Shown here piece after piece: positions 12,700 to 20,185 of a stretch of 21,439 nucleotides of DNA. Position numbers and translations under genes: made by a program. The notes below the pieces were generated by a model. The model was not told the DNA's origin, did no database searches, and saw only the letters and a program-made list of their open reading frames with translations. The stretch's first letter is position 1, and each line of letters opens with the position of its first letter. Source of the DNA: UBA7803 sp041608775 (GTDB lineage: Bacteria; Pseudomonadota; Gammaproteobacteria; Pseudomonadales; Azotimanducaceae); the NCBI GenBank assembly GCA_041608775.1, contig JBFISC010000029.1:1-21439 (forward strand), given 5' to 3'.

Positions 12700-14568
12700 A
12701 TGACCACCACGAGACTGCCGATCATCGTGGGTTTCGGCGGCATCAACGCCGCCGGTCGCGCTTCCTTCCACCACGCCTACCGGCGCCTGGTCATCGACGT
12801 TCTCGCCGAATCCGACCGCAGCCGCACCTACCGCAGCCTGGCCCGGCTGATGAATCTGGATTCGGACCCTGATCAGGCGGACACCCGGGCCTGGATAGAT
12901 GCCCACACCCTGGTCCGCCGCATCGAGCTGTTCGACCCGGACGACGTGCTCTGCCACAAGAGCGCGCTGCTGAAGGCAGCCGATGGCGACGCGCTCACGT
13001 TCACCCTGTCCCGCCGGCATCTGCCCGACCACGTGCCCGACCACTGGCAGCTGGAAGACAGCGGCGACGGTCAGGTGCGGATCCGGATCGCGGAGGGCAC
13101 CGACGTGCTGTTCCCGGATCGCCGCAAGTCCCGGGTGTCCTGCGCCGGCCAGGTGCCCACCGGCTTCGACCCGGGCGCGCTCTACCAGTCGCGGAATCAT
13201 CCCCGCGCCCTGCAGCTCACCGTGTTCGGCGCCTCGGACGCGCTGCGGTCCACGGGCATCGACATCGAGCAGCTGAAGGATGTGGTAGCGCCGGACGAGT
13301 TCGCCGTCTATTCCGGCAGCGCCATGGGTCAGCTGGACGCGGACGGCTATGGCGGCCTGTTGCAGAACACGCTGCTGGGCAAGCGCCCGACGTCGAAGAA
13401 CGTCGCCCTGGGGCTGAACGAGATGCCGGGCGATTTCATCAACGCCTACGTGCTCGGCTCGGTGGGCGGAACCGCCGGAGTGATCGGAGCCTGCGCGACC
13501 TTTCTCTACGCCGTGCGCCAGGGCGTGGCCGACATTCAGGCCGGCCGCAAGCGCGTGGTGATCGTCGGCAACGCCGAGGCTCCGGTGGTCCCCGAGGTGA
13601 TCGAGGGCTACCGGACCATGGGTGCCCTGGCCGAGGACGAAGCGCTGATGGCCCTGGACGGGCGCACCGATCAACCCGACTACCGCCGCGCCTGCCGGCC
13701 GTTTTCCGACAACTGCGGTTTCACCGTGGCCGAGGGCGCGATCTTCGCCGTGCTCATGGACGACGAGCTGGCCGTGGAGCTCGGCGCGCGCATTCTCGGC
13801 GCGGTCCCCAACGTGTTCGTGAATGCGGACGGCTACAAGAAATCCATTCCCGGCCCGGGCATCGGCAACTACCTCACCGTGGCCAAGGCCATGGGCCTGG
13901 TTCGGGCGGTACTCGGCGACGATGGGCTGAGGCACGGAACCTACGTGCAGGCCCACGGCACCGGAACGCCGCAGAACCGGGTGACGGAGTCGCACATACT
14001 CAACGAGCTGGCGCGGGTGAACGGGATCGAGCGTCTGCCGGTGGGCGCCGTGAAGGCCTACCTCGGTCACTCCATGGCCCCGGCCGGCGGGGACCAGCTT
14101 GCCGCCGTGCTGGGCCTCTGGGAGCACGGCTGGCTGCCGGGTATTACCACCGTGGACCACATTGCCGCAGACGTCCACGCCAGCCACCTGCACCTGCCCC
14201 TGACACACCTGGAGATGGACGTGACGCGCACCCGCGCAGCGCTCATCAATTCCAAGGGCTTTGGCGGCAACAACGCCACCGGCGTGGTGCTCTCGCCGGC
14301 GCAGACCACGGGCATGCTGACGCGGCGTTGGGGCAAGGCAGCGATGCAGGACCACGCGCGCCGGGCCGAAGCGGTAGAGCAACAGGCTGCCAACTACGAT
14401 GCCGCCATGGATCGCGGCGAGATCGCGCCGATTTACCGCTTCGGTGACGGCGTGCTCGACGGCGACGACCTCGAGATCACTGCTGCCGCGATCCGTATTC
14501 CCGGTTTCGGCAAACCGGTGAAGCTCGACCTGGAGAACCCGTTCTCCGACATGACCGGCGACGACTGA
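12700..14568 (+). CDS. fabY: Beta-ketoacyl-ACP synthase FabY (initiating KAS)
   Basis: A 622-residue decarboxylating ketosynthase that matches, as I recall it, the atypical FabY of Pseudomonas aeruginosa along its length. FabY there condenses acetyl-CoA with malonyl-ACP to start fatty acid synthesis, replacing FabH. The N-terminus LPIIVGFGGINAAGRASFHH is diagnostic for this branch. About 200 residues precede the canonical thiolase-fold core. The active-site triad is visible: Cys265 in IGACATF, His419 in QAHGTGTP and His457 in VKAYLGHS with Lys452. INSKGFGGNNATGVVLSP near residue 515 is the conserved C-terminal loop. The ATG follows the thiolase stop by four bases and is convergent with the SirB1-like gene, only 3 bp away, with no visible terminator between the two stops. 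Confidence 0.93.
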   Translation: MTTTRLPIIVGFGGINAAGRASFHHAYRRLVIDVLAESDRSRTYRSLARLMNLDSDPDQADTRAWIDAHTLVRRIELFDPDDVLCHKSALLKAADGDALTFTLSRRHLPDHVPDHWQLEDSGDGQVRIRIAEGTDVLFPDRRKSRVSCAGQVPTGFDPGALYQSRNHPRALQLTVFGASDALRSTGIDIEQLKDVVAPDEFAVYSGSAMGQLDADGYGGLLQNTLLGKRPTSKNVALGLNEMPGDFINAYVLGSVGGTAGVIGACATFLYAVRQGVADIQAGRKRVVIVGNAEAPVVPEVIEGYRTMGALAEDEALMALDGRTDQPDYRRACRPFSDNCGFTVAEGAIFAVLMDDELAVELGARILGAVPNVFVNADGYKKSIPGPGIGNYLTVAKAMGLVRAVLGDDGLRHGTYVQAHGTGTPQNRVTESHILNELARVNGIERLPVGAVKAYLGHSMAPAGGDQLAAVLGLWEHGWLPGITTVDHIAADVHASHLHLPLTHLEMDVTRTRAALINSKGFGGNNATGVVLSPAQTTGMLTRRWGKAAMQDHARRAEAVEQQAANYDAAMDRGEIAPIYRFGDGVLDGDDLEITAAAIRIPGFGKPVKLDLENPFSDMTGDD

Positions 14569-14571
14569 ACG

Positions 14572-15360
14572 TCAGTGCAGCACGTCGTCTGAGCCCCCCA
14601 GCTCATCGAGGCGCGCCTGCGCCGCCTGGCGAACGAGCACGCCGTGCTCCGATGGCGACGCGTCGACGAGCTCCAGCGCGCGCCGATAGGACGCCCGGGC
14701 CGGAGAAGCCAGCCCGAGACGATGCCAGAGCTCGCCCCGCTCCAGGTGCAGCGCCGGCTCTTCAGGCGCCAGCGCCAGCTGCGCGTCCACCACATCCAGG
14801 GTTCGATCCCAGACGGCGCCGCGGGAGTAGACGGCCTTGACGTTGTTCAGCATCCGCAGGCCGACGGACACCGGGGTGGCATGCGCGAACAGCCGGCCGC
14901 GCGGCAGCCGCCGGCTCTCGGGCGGCAGGCGTTCTTCGAGGAAGCTCTCGACGTCGACGGGCTGCATGACGAACGGATCGACCAGCGCGTCGTCCACCTG
15001 CACCAGAAAGTGACCGGGAAAATTCACGCCGGCCGCCCGCCGGCCGCCGGACCGCGCCACCCGGATCAGAACCACCGCCAGGGTGATGGGGATACCGCGG
15101 CGATGAGCGAGCACCCAGGCGAGGTTGCTGTTTTCCAGCGATTCGTAGTCGTCACGGTTGCCGGTGAAGCCCAGCGCGTCGAGCGCCTGCCAGGGCGGCA
15201 GCCGGCTGTCGCAGCTGGCGCACAGATCATCCAGCCCGGCTTCGACGTCGGACCACCTCACGCGTGGCTCGAGCAGCCTCGCCACCAGCGCCGCCACCTG
15301 GGCTTCGTCCATGGCGCCGGACGGGCAGGAGCGGAACGCGTTGAGCAACTCGTCGTCCAC
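14572..15360 (-). CDS. SirB1-like protein (transglutaminase-like core plus TPR-like region)
   Basis: A 262-residue cytosolic protein of the SirB1/YchA type. The transglutaminase-like core occupies about residues 30-160 and shows the family markers NSNLAWVLAHRRGIPITLAVVL, GVNFPGHFLVQ and LVDPF. Residues ~165-255 look like two or three tetratricopeptide helix pairs (LALAPEEPALHLERGELWHRLG, then a similar ARASYRRALELVDASPSE). The biochemical role of this family is not established; in E. coli the gene lies near prfA and hemK. The start is a GTG at 15360 with GGAG 8 nt upstream. It is 17 bp downstream of an orphan receiver gene and 3 bp from the convergent fabY end, and is probably the last gene of the prfC-receiver-SirB1 unit. 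Confidence 0.82.
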   Translation of the reverse strand: MDDELLNAFRSCPSGAMDEAQVAALVARLLEPRVRWSDVEAGLDDLCASCDSRLPPWQALDALGFTGNRDDYESLENSNLAWVLAHRRGIPITLAVVLIRVARSGGRRAAGVNFPGHFLVQVDDALVDPFVMQPVDVESFLEERLPPESRRLPRGRLFAHATPVSVGLRMLNNVKAVYSRGAVWDRTLDVVDAQLALAPEEPALHLERGELWHRLGLASPARASYRRALELVDASPSEHGVLVRQAAQARLDELGGSDDVLH

Positions 15361-15377
15361 CGAGATCGCTCCGCGGC

Positions 15378-15746
15378 TCAGCGCCCCAGCAGCGACTCGA
15401 TGGTGGTGAGCAGCTCCTGGCGCGTGAAGGGCTTGGCAAGAGTCGCGTCGGCGCCGATGTAGCGTGCGGTCTCCAGGTAATCGCCAGGCCCCAGCCTGCC
15501 ACCCCCGGAAATGGCGACGATGGGAATCGTGCTGTTGGTGCGGCGGATCTCGGAGATGGTTTCGATTCCTTCCTTCTCCGGCATGATCAGGTCGGTGATC
15601 ACTAGGTCGTACTGGCCCCCGGCCAGCTTCGGCATGGCCTCGTGGCCGTTCTCCGCCATGGTCACCTCGTGACCCTCGAGCCGGAGCATCTCGCTCACGA
15701 CCTCGCGGACGGAGGCGTCGTCGTCGATCAGCAGAATGGCGCTCAT
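15378..15746 (-). CDS. Single-domain response regulator (CheY-like receiver)
   Basis: A 122-residue receiver domain with no output domain. The acidic pocket is Asp8/Asp9/Asp10 in LIDDDAS, the phosphoacceptor is Asp52 in VITDLIMPEKEG, the switch residue is Ser80 in VAISGGG, and Lys105 sits in LAKPFTRQEL. All residues needed for phosphorylation are therefore present. It ends at LLGR, so it must act by protein-protein contact, like CheY or Spo0F. There is no histidine kinase or chemotaxis gene in the window, so its partner is unknown. The gene is 33 bp downstream of prfC and 17 bp upstream of the SirB1-like gene on the same strand; co-transcription with these is likely. Confidence 0.92.
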   Translation of the reverse strand: MSAILLIDDDASVREVVSEMLRLEGHEVTMAENGHEAMPKLAGGQYDLVITDLIMPEKEGIETISEIRRTNSTIPIVAISGGGRLGPGDYLETARYIGADATLAKPFTRQELLTTIESLLGR

Positions 15747-15779
15747 GCCTGTGCGCTTCCGACCATCGGGAATTCGGCG

Positions 15780-17357
15780 CTAGTGTTCACGGGTCTTGCG
15801 GAACTCCACGTCGGGCCAGCGATCCTGAGCGAGCTGCAGGTTCGCGCGGGTCGGCGCCAGGTAAGTGAGATACCCCCCGCCGTCTATGGCGAGATAGTCC
15901 CGCAGCTTCGTCTTGAATTCTTCGAGCTTCTTCACGTCGTCACAGTACACCCAGCGAGCGGTGTACACATTGGCGTCTTCGTAAACGCAATCTGCCCGAT
16001 ATTCGTCCTTCAGACGGTAGGCCACAAGGTCGAACTGCAGCGACCCGACCGCGCCGACCAACAGATCATTGCGAGCCAACGGCTTGAAGACCTGGCTGGC
16101 GCCTTCTTCCGACAGCTGATCCAGGCCTTTTTCCAGCTGCTTGGTTTTGAGCGGATCCTTGACCCTCACCCTGCGGAACAGCTCGGGCGCGAAGTTCGGC
16201 ACCCCCTTGAAGCGAACGGCCTCGCCTTCCGTGAAGGTGTCGCCGATCTGAATGGTGCCGTGGTTGTGAAGACCGATGACGTCGCCCGGCAACGCCTCCT
16301 CGGTGCGGACCCGGTCACCGGCCATGAAGGTCACGGCGTCGGCGATCTTCACGTCCTTGCCCAGGCGGACGTGGCGGATCTTCATGCCCTGAGTGTAGCG
16401 GCCGGAGCAGACCCTGAGGAACGCAATCCGGTCACGGTGCCGGGGATCCATGTTTGCCTGGATCTTGAAGACGAAGCCGGAGAAAGTCTGCTCATCCGGA
16501 CAGACCATTCGCTCACCCGTTTCGCGCGGCTGAGGCGGGGGCGCGAAGCTGACGAACCCGTCGAGCATCTCGCGAACGCCGAAGTTGGCCAGCGCCGTTC
16601 CGAAGTACACCGGCGTCAACGTTGCGCCGAGATAATCCTCGCGACTGAAGGTATGGCTGGCACCGCGCACCAGCTCGATCTCACCGAGGAAGTCATCGTA
16701 GTCGCTGCCGAGCAGCTCCCGCGCCGCATCGCTGTCGAGGCCCTCGATCACCCGATAGTCGTGGATATGGTGCCCGTGCCCCGACTGGTAGCAGACGATG
16801 CGGTCACCGTACAGGTCATACACGCCTTTGAAGCGGCGCCCCATGCCGATCGGCCAGGTCATGGGCGCGCACTGAATCTGCAGGACGTCTTCGATCTCGT
16901 CCATCACCTCCACCGGGTCGCGGATTTCCCGATCGAGCTTGTTGATGAACGTCAGGATGGGGGTATCACGCAGCCGGCAGACTTCCATCAGCTTGATGGT
17001 GCGCGGCTCCACGCCCTTGGCGCCATCGATGACCATGAGCGCCGAGTCCACGGCGGTGAGTGTCCGGTAGGTATCCTCGGAGAAGTCCTCGTGACCCGGC
17101 GTGTCCAGCAGGTTCACCACCGCATCGCGATACGGAAACTGCATCACCGACGTGGTGACGGAGATGCCCCGCTCCTGCTCCATGGTCATCCAGTCCGAGG
17201 TCGCATGGCGGTCGGACTTGCGCGACTTCACCGTGCCCGCGAGCTGGATCGCGTTGCCGAACAGCAGCAGCTTCTCGGTGATGGTGGTCTTGCCCGCGTC
17301 CGGGTGCGAGATGATGGCGAACGTCCGTCGATTCGACGCGTTCTTGGTTCTCTGCAT
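15780..17357 (-). CDS. prfC: Peptide chain release factor 3 (RF3)
   Basis: A 525-residue translational GTPase of normal length for RF3, which recycles RF1 and RF2 from the ribosome after termination. The G1 loop SHPDAGKT is at 17-24, the switch II motif DTPGHEDF at 85-92 and NKLD at 139-142. TSDWMTMEQERGISVTTSVM is the RF3-type switch I, and the C-terminal third carries NFAPELFRRV and GAVGSLQFDLVAYRL. The ATG at 17357 gives the conserved MQRTKNASNRRTFAIISHPDAG start. The 130 bp upstream hold a -10-like TATGAT on the minus strand (17416-17411), small hairpins in the leader, and a tandem repeat near the rimI end. It is the first gene of a likely prfC-receiver-SirB1 unit. Confidence 0.97.
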   Translation of the reverse strand: MQRTKNASNRRTFAIISHPDAGKTTITEKLLLFGNAIQLAGTVKSRKSDRHATSDWMTMEQERGISVTTSVMQFPYRDAVVNLLDTPGHEDFSEDTYRTLTAVDSALMVIDGAKGVEPRTIKLMEVCRLRDTPILTFINKLDREIRDPVEVMDEIEDVLQIQCAPMTWPIGMGRRFKGVYDLYGDRIVCYQSGHGHHIHDYRVIEGLDSDAARELLGSDYDDFLGEIELVRGASHTFSREDYLGATLTPVYFGTALANFGVREMLDGFVSFAPPPQPRETGERMVCPDEQTFSGFVFKIQANMDPRHRDRIAFLRVCSGRYTQGMKIRHVRLGKDVKIADAVTFMAGDRVRTEEALPGDVIGLHNHGTIQIGDTFTEGEAVRFKGVPNFAPELFRRVRVKDPLKTKQLEKGLDQLSEEGASQVFKPLARNDLLVGAVGSLQFDLVAYRLKDEYRADCVYEDANVYTARWVYCDDVKKLEEFKTKLRDYLAIDGGGYLTYLAPTRANLQLAQDRWPDVEFRKTREH

Positions 17358-17370
17358 AACTTACTGATCT

Positions 17371-17402
17371 AACGCCATTTTGCGTTGGCGATCGAAGGAT
17401 CG
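17371..17402 (-). promoter_or_regulatory. Structured leader of prfC (two small hairpins)
   Basis: Between the -10-like TATGAT (17416-17411, minus strand) and the prfC start are two short inverted repeats. CGATC (17389-17393) pairs with GATCG (17398-17402) around GAAG. The second is an overlapping pair of alternatives in 17371-17390: AACGC with GCGTT, or CGCCA with TGGCG. They cannot all form together. I see no known riboswitch pattern and no upstream reading frame. Confidence 0.25.
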
Positions 17403-17450
17403 GGACGGGCATCATACCTGAGTGCCGCGGGACCCGCTCGGCCGCCGACG

Positions 17451-17504
17451 TCTACCCGCCGCGCTGTCTACCTACCCGCCGCGCTGTCTACCTACCCGCC
17501 GCGG
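17451..17504. repeat. 20-bp tandem repeat at the 3' end of rimI
   Basis: Two nearly identical 20-bp units, 17451-17470 and 17471-17490 (each with CTACCCGCCGCGCTGTCTA, differing only in the first base), are followed by a partial third unit, 17491-17504, that lies within the last rimI codons. The rimI stop codon, CTA on the plus strand at 17488-17490, is part of the second unit, so the array looks like expansion of the gene end into the spacer. Confidence 0.85.
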
Positions 17505-17982
17505 CGCTGAACTGACCGAGGTCGAGGGCCATCACCCGGGCGTCCTCGTGGCCTTTTTCGGCAGGATAGTAGTCCTTGCGCAGACCGATCTCGTTGAAGC
17601 CGAGGGAGTGGTAGAGGTTGATGGCCACGAGGTTCGAGGGCCGGACTTCGAGAAACACCATATCCGCGCCACGCAGCCGGGCACGTTCCAGCATGTGAAC
17701 GACCAGCGATCGGCCGAGACCCTGGCCCTGTCGATCGCGGCGCACACAAACGTTGAGCAGGTGGGCTTCCTGGGCACCCAGGGCCAAAATGCCATGACCG
17801 AGAATCTGCGCGTCGAGCAGCAACACCCGGCACTCGTGGGGCGCCGTCAGGCAGTCGCTGAAGTTGCCCCGGGTCCACGGGAACTGATACGACCGGATCT
17901 CGTTCTCGAGCACGCTGTCCAGATCCGCCGCGAGCATCGGCCGGAACGAGATCACCGGATGGCGCTCCGCAGGGTTTCCCAT
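17488..17982 (-). CDS. rimI: Ribosomal protein alanine N-acetyltransferase RimI
   Basis: A 164-residue GNAT acetyltransferase. The acetyl-CoA pyrophosphate loop is RRDRQGQGLGRSL (about residues 81-93), followed by FLEVRPSNLVAINLYHSLGF and the RKDYYP motif, all as in RimI, which acetylates the N-terminal alanine of ribosomal protein S18. PWTRGNFSDCL near residue 35 is the RimI-type alpha1-alpha2 region. The start at 17982 is needed because ISFRPMLAADLDSVL belongs to the first strand and helix of the fold. It overlaps the end of the upstream holD-like gene by 31 bp in another frame. holD-rimI is a well-known gammaproteobacterial pair. The last codons lie in a 20-bp tandem repeat. Confidence 0.93.
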   Translation of the reverse strand: MGNPAERHPVISFRPMLAADLDSVLENEIRSYQFPWTRGNFSDCLTAPHECRVLLLDAQILGHGILALGAQEAHLLNVCVRRDRQGQGLGRSLVVHMLERARLRGADMVFLEVRPSNLVAINLYHSLGFNEIGLRKDYYPAEKGHEDARVMALDLGQFSAAAGR

Positions 17983-18611
17983 AGCCTGCGCTTACCGTCG
18001 ACGTCGCGGCCGAGCTGCTCGAGGGGTGGAATCTCCACCCGCACCAGCCCGTCCCGCTCCGGCAGCCGCGCCGTCAGCGGCTCCTCGCAAAGCAGCAGCG
18101 CCGCGCCGTGATCGCCGAGCTCCTTGTCGACGAATGCGGCGAAGGCGCGCCGGGCCGCCCCGGCGCCGCCGCCGACCATCGTCCCCGTCCCATCCGGCGG
18201 CCAGGCGAAGTGCCGGCTCGAAGGCTTTGCCCGCCGGCCTCCCGAGGCGGCGGCGAGAATGTCCATGGCCAGACGCAGATCGCGCCGGGAGCTCGCCCCG
18301 TCCACCAGCAGAACGATGCCGGCAGAGACCAGAGACAGCACCGACCAGGCCTCGGAGGGAGCCTCTGCCGGTACCCGCTGTGGCGCATCGGTCTCGCCGC
18401 CGGCGGCTTCCCGCGCTTCTTTCAGCTCCCCCGGGGCTGCGGCAGTCGCAGCGGCAGCGCGACCCGGACTGGCCGGCGTCCCGGAGGTTCGCGGCGCAGC
18501 CACCGACACCGTTACCGCCGGCACCGACCCGACGGACTCGGCCGCCGCGCCACGCAACCGCCACTGATCGATACCGAGATCCTCGAGAATCTGCCTGCGA
18601 CGCGCGTCCAT
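17952..18611 (-). CDS. holD: Putative DNA polymerase III psi subunit HolD
   Basis: A 219-residue protein of low overall similarity to anything, but with two hallmarks of psi. It begins MDARRRQILEDLGIDQWRLRG, matching the short N-terminal stretch by which E. coli psi (RRDWQLQQLGITQWSLR) contacts chi. The C-terminal part has an ALLLCEEP...RDGLVRVEIPPLEQL...KRRLWETLRSAI pattern similar to the end of the psi fold. Between residues ~22 and ~85 there is an Ala/Pro/Thr-rich, probably disordered linker, making it longer than E. coli psi (137 residues); Pseudomonas psi is also long. Position directly upstream of rimI supports the call. I chose ATG 18611; the ATG at 18647 adds 12 residues that overlap a predicted -10 box. 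Without a structural or profile match the call remains moderate. Confidence 0.65.
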   Translation of the reverse strand: MDARRRQILEDLGIDQWRLRGAAAESVGSVPAVTVSVAAPRTSGTPASPGRAAAATAAAPGELKEAREAAGGETDAPQRVPAEAPSEAWSVLSLVSAGIVLLVDGASSRRDLRLAMDILAAASGGRRAKPSSRHFAWPPDGTGTMVGGGAGAARRAFAAFVDKELGDHGAALLLCEEPLTARLPERDGLVRVEIPPLEQLGRDVDGKRRLWETLRSAIR

Positions 18612-18635
18612 GCTTCTCGAATCCGCCCCGGGCGC

Positions 18636-18664
18636 TTCCAAATGCATGATTGTACACGTATAAC
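18636..18664 (+). promoter_or_regulatory. Predicted promoter of the DAHP synthase gene
   Basis: TATAAC at 18659-18664 matches the -10 consensus at 5 of 6 positions. TTCCAA at 18636-18641 is a weak -35 (3 of 6) at 17-bp spacing. The start would be about 25 nt before the ATG at 18696. On the other strand TACAAT (18653-18648, 5 of 6) could be the -10 of holD, so the two divergent boxes are only 5 bp apart and presumably compete for polymerase. Confidence 0.4.
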
Positions 18665-18695
18665 CGCGATTCCAGAGACAGGCGAGCCCCGGCGC

Positions 18696-19751
18696 ATGAA
18701 GTATCTGACCGACGACATTCGCATCACCGGCATGGAGGAAGTGGTCGCGCCGGAGGCGCTGATCAACGAGCTGCCGATCACCGCGGCTGCGTCACGGACG
18801 ACATTCTCCGCGCGCCACGCGATCAGCGACATCCTGCACGGCCGGGATCCACGGGTCGTGGTCGTGATCGGGCCCTGCTCCATTCACGACCCGGCCGCCG
18901 CCCTGGAGTACGCCGACCGGCTGGCCGAGCTGGCCCGTCGGCATCGCGAGCAGCTGCTGATCGTCATGCGGGTCTACTTCGAGAAGCCGCGGACGACCGT
19001 CGGCTGGAAGGGGCTAATCAACGACCCGCATCTGGACAACAGCTTCGACATCAATCACGGGCTGCGTCTGGCGCGGGGCCTGCTGCGTGACATCGCCGAC
19101 CGCGGCCTCGGCGCCGGCACGGAATATCTCGATCCGATCACGCCCCAGTACCTGGCCGACCTGGTGAGTTGGGGCGCCATCGGCGCGCGCACCACGGAGA
19201 GCCAGGTGCACCGTCAGCTCGCCTCCGGGCTGTCCTGCCCGGTGGGCTTCAAGAACTCAACCGACGGATCGATTCAGGTCGCCGTGGACGCCATCGCCTC
19301 GGCCGCACATCCTCACATCTTTCTGTCCGTGACCAAACGCGGCCACTCCGCCATCTTCTCCACCGCGGGCAACGAGGACTGCCACCTGATCCTCCGCGGT
19401 GGCGGCGGCAAACACAACTACGACAACCCGTCGGTGCACTACGCCAGCCGGCTCCTCGAGCAGGCGGGCCTCACCAACCGCGTGATGATCGACATGAGCC
19501 ACGCCAACAGCGACAAGGACCATCGCAAGCAGCTCAAGGTCTGCGAAGACGTCTGCCGGCAGCTGGCCGAAGGCGAACAGCGCATCTTCGGCGTGATGAT
19601 GGAAAGCAACCTGGTGGAAGGAAATCAGAAGATCGGACCGCCGGGGTCGATGACCTACGGGCAGAGCATCACCGACGCCTGCATCAGCTGGGAAGACAGC
19701 GAGCAGGCGCTGGCGCAGCTGGCCAGCGCTGTGGCTTCAGGACGACAGTAA
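18696..19751 (+). CDS. aroG: 3-deoxy-7-phosphoheptulonate synthase (class I DAHP synthase, AroG type)
   Basis: A 351-residue class I DAHP synthase, the first enzyme of the shikimate pathway, joining phosphoenolpyruvate and erythrose 4-phosphate. Metal ligands stand where they do in E. coli AroG: Cys61 in GPCSIHD, His269 in MSHANS, Glu303 in MMESN and Asp327 in ITDACISW. Arg92 and Lys97 in MRVYFEKPRTTVGWKGL and the WGAIGARTTESQVHR and KNSTDG blocks are conserved. The N-terminal extension YLTDDIRITGMEE, which holds the feedback site in these enzymes, is present, so feedback inhibition by an aromatic amino acid is expected, but I cannot tell which. The symbol is used for the family; aroF or aroH are equally possible. 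The ATG at 18696 matches the family start. It is divergent from holD. Confidence 0.92.
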   Translation: MKYLTDDIRITGMEEVVAPEALINELPITAAASRTTFSARHAISDILHGRDPRVVVVIGPCSIHDPAAALEYADRLAELARRHREQLLIVMRVYFEKPRTTVGWKGLINDPHLDNSFDINHGLRLARGLLRDIADRGLGAGTEYLDPITPQYLADLVSWGAIGARTTESQVHRQLASGLSCPVGFKNSTDGSIQVAVDAIASAAHPHIFLSVTKRGHSAIFSTAGNEDCHLILRGGGGKHNYDNPSVHYASRLLEQAGLTNRVMIDMSHANSDKDHRKQLKVCEDVCRQLAEGEQRIFGVMMESNLVEGNQKIGPPGSMTYGQSITDACISWEDSEQALAQLASAVASGRQ

Positions 19752-19826
19752 CGAGCGCAGTCGGCAGGGCAGTTTCCCTGGCGGAAAACGCAATCGGCGC
19801 CACCCGCTAGCGTCGGTCACGGACCT

Positions 19827-20162
19827 TCAGAGCAACCGGTCAGTACGCGCGGCCATGATGAAATCGTTCTGGTGCAGGCCGCCGATGGCGTGGGTCCACC
19901 AGCTGACCTCGACGCTGCCGTACTCCACCACCACCCGCGGATGATGGTCTTCGGCCTCCGCCAGCTCGCCCACCGCGTTGGCCAGCGCGAGCGCGGCGAC
20001 GAAATCCCGCCGCTTGAACGTTCGGGTCAGCACGGGCACACCGCCCTCTCGACGTACCTCCCAGCCGGGAAGCGACTGGAGCAACGCGTCCCACTGCGAT
20101 TCCGGCACCGCAGGCGAATCCGAGGTGCAGGGTTTGCAGGCTTGTTTCGCCAGGTCCGCCAT
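19827..20162 (-). CDS. Pterin-4a-carbinolamine dehydratase (PhhB/PCD)
   Basis: A 111-residue protein of the pterin carbinolamine dehydratase fold, which dehydrates the 4a-hydroxytetrahydropterin left by aromatic amino acid hydroxylases such as PhhA. LLQSLPGWEVRR, FKRRDFVAALALANAVGELAE, EDHHPRVVVEYGSVEVSWWTH and GGLHQND match the family, including the HHP catalytic site at about residues 73-75. The start chosen is the ATG at 20162, which has GGGAG 8 nt upstream; the in-frame ATG at 20189 would add nine residues and overlap the end of pssA. The N-terminal ~20 residues (DLAKQACKPCTSDSPAVP) carry a CxxC, a feature seen in some relatives. It follows pssA by 23 bp on the same strand. No phenylalanine hydroxylase gene is seen, so the pterin-dependent partner, if any, is elsewhere. 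Confidence 0.9.
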   Translation of the reverse strand: MADLAKQACKPCTSDSPAVPESQWDALLQSLPGWEVRREGGVPVLTRTFKRRDFVAALALANAVGELAEAEDHHPRVVVEYGSVEVSWWTHAIGGLHQNDFIMAARTDRLL

Positions 20163-20185
20163 CGCGTCATCTCCCTGCGGTGAAA

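Noticed and set aside
12592..14382. A 596-codon open frame opposite fabY
   Set aside because: It is an antisense shadow caused by codon bias of fabY and has no domain pattern.
15642..17372. A 576-codon open frame opposite prfC
   Set aside because: It is an antisense shadow of a certain RF3 gene and shows no motif of its own.
18108..18695. An N-terminal extension of the DAHP synthase frame back to 18108
   Set aside because: The extra residues are low-complexity Arg/Pro/Gly sequence antisense to holD, and the family start MKYLTDDIRI lies at 18696.
19763..19785. A small stem (CAGGG with CCCTG) after the DAHP synthase gene as an intrinsic terminator
   Set aside because: The stem is only 5 bp and no T run follows.
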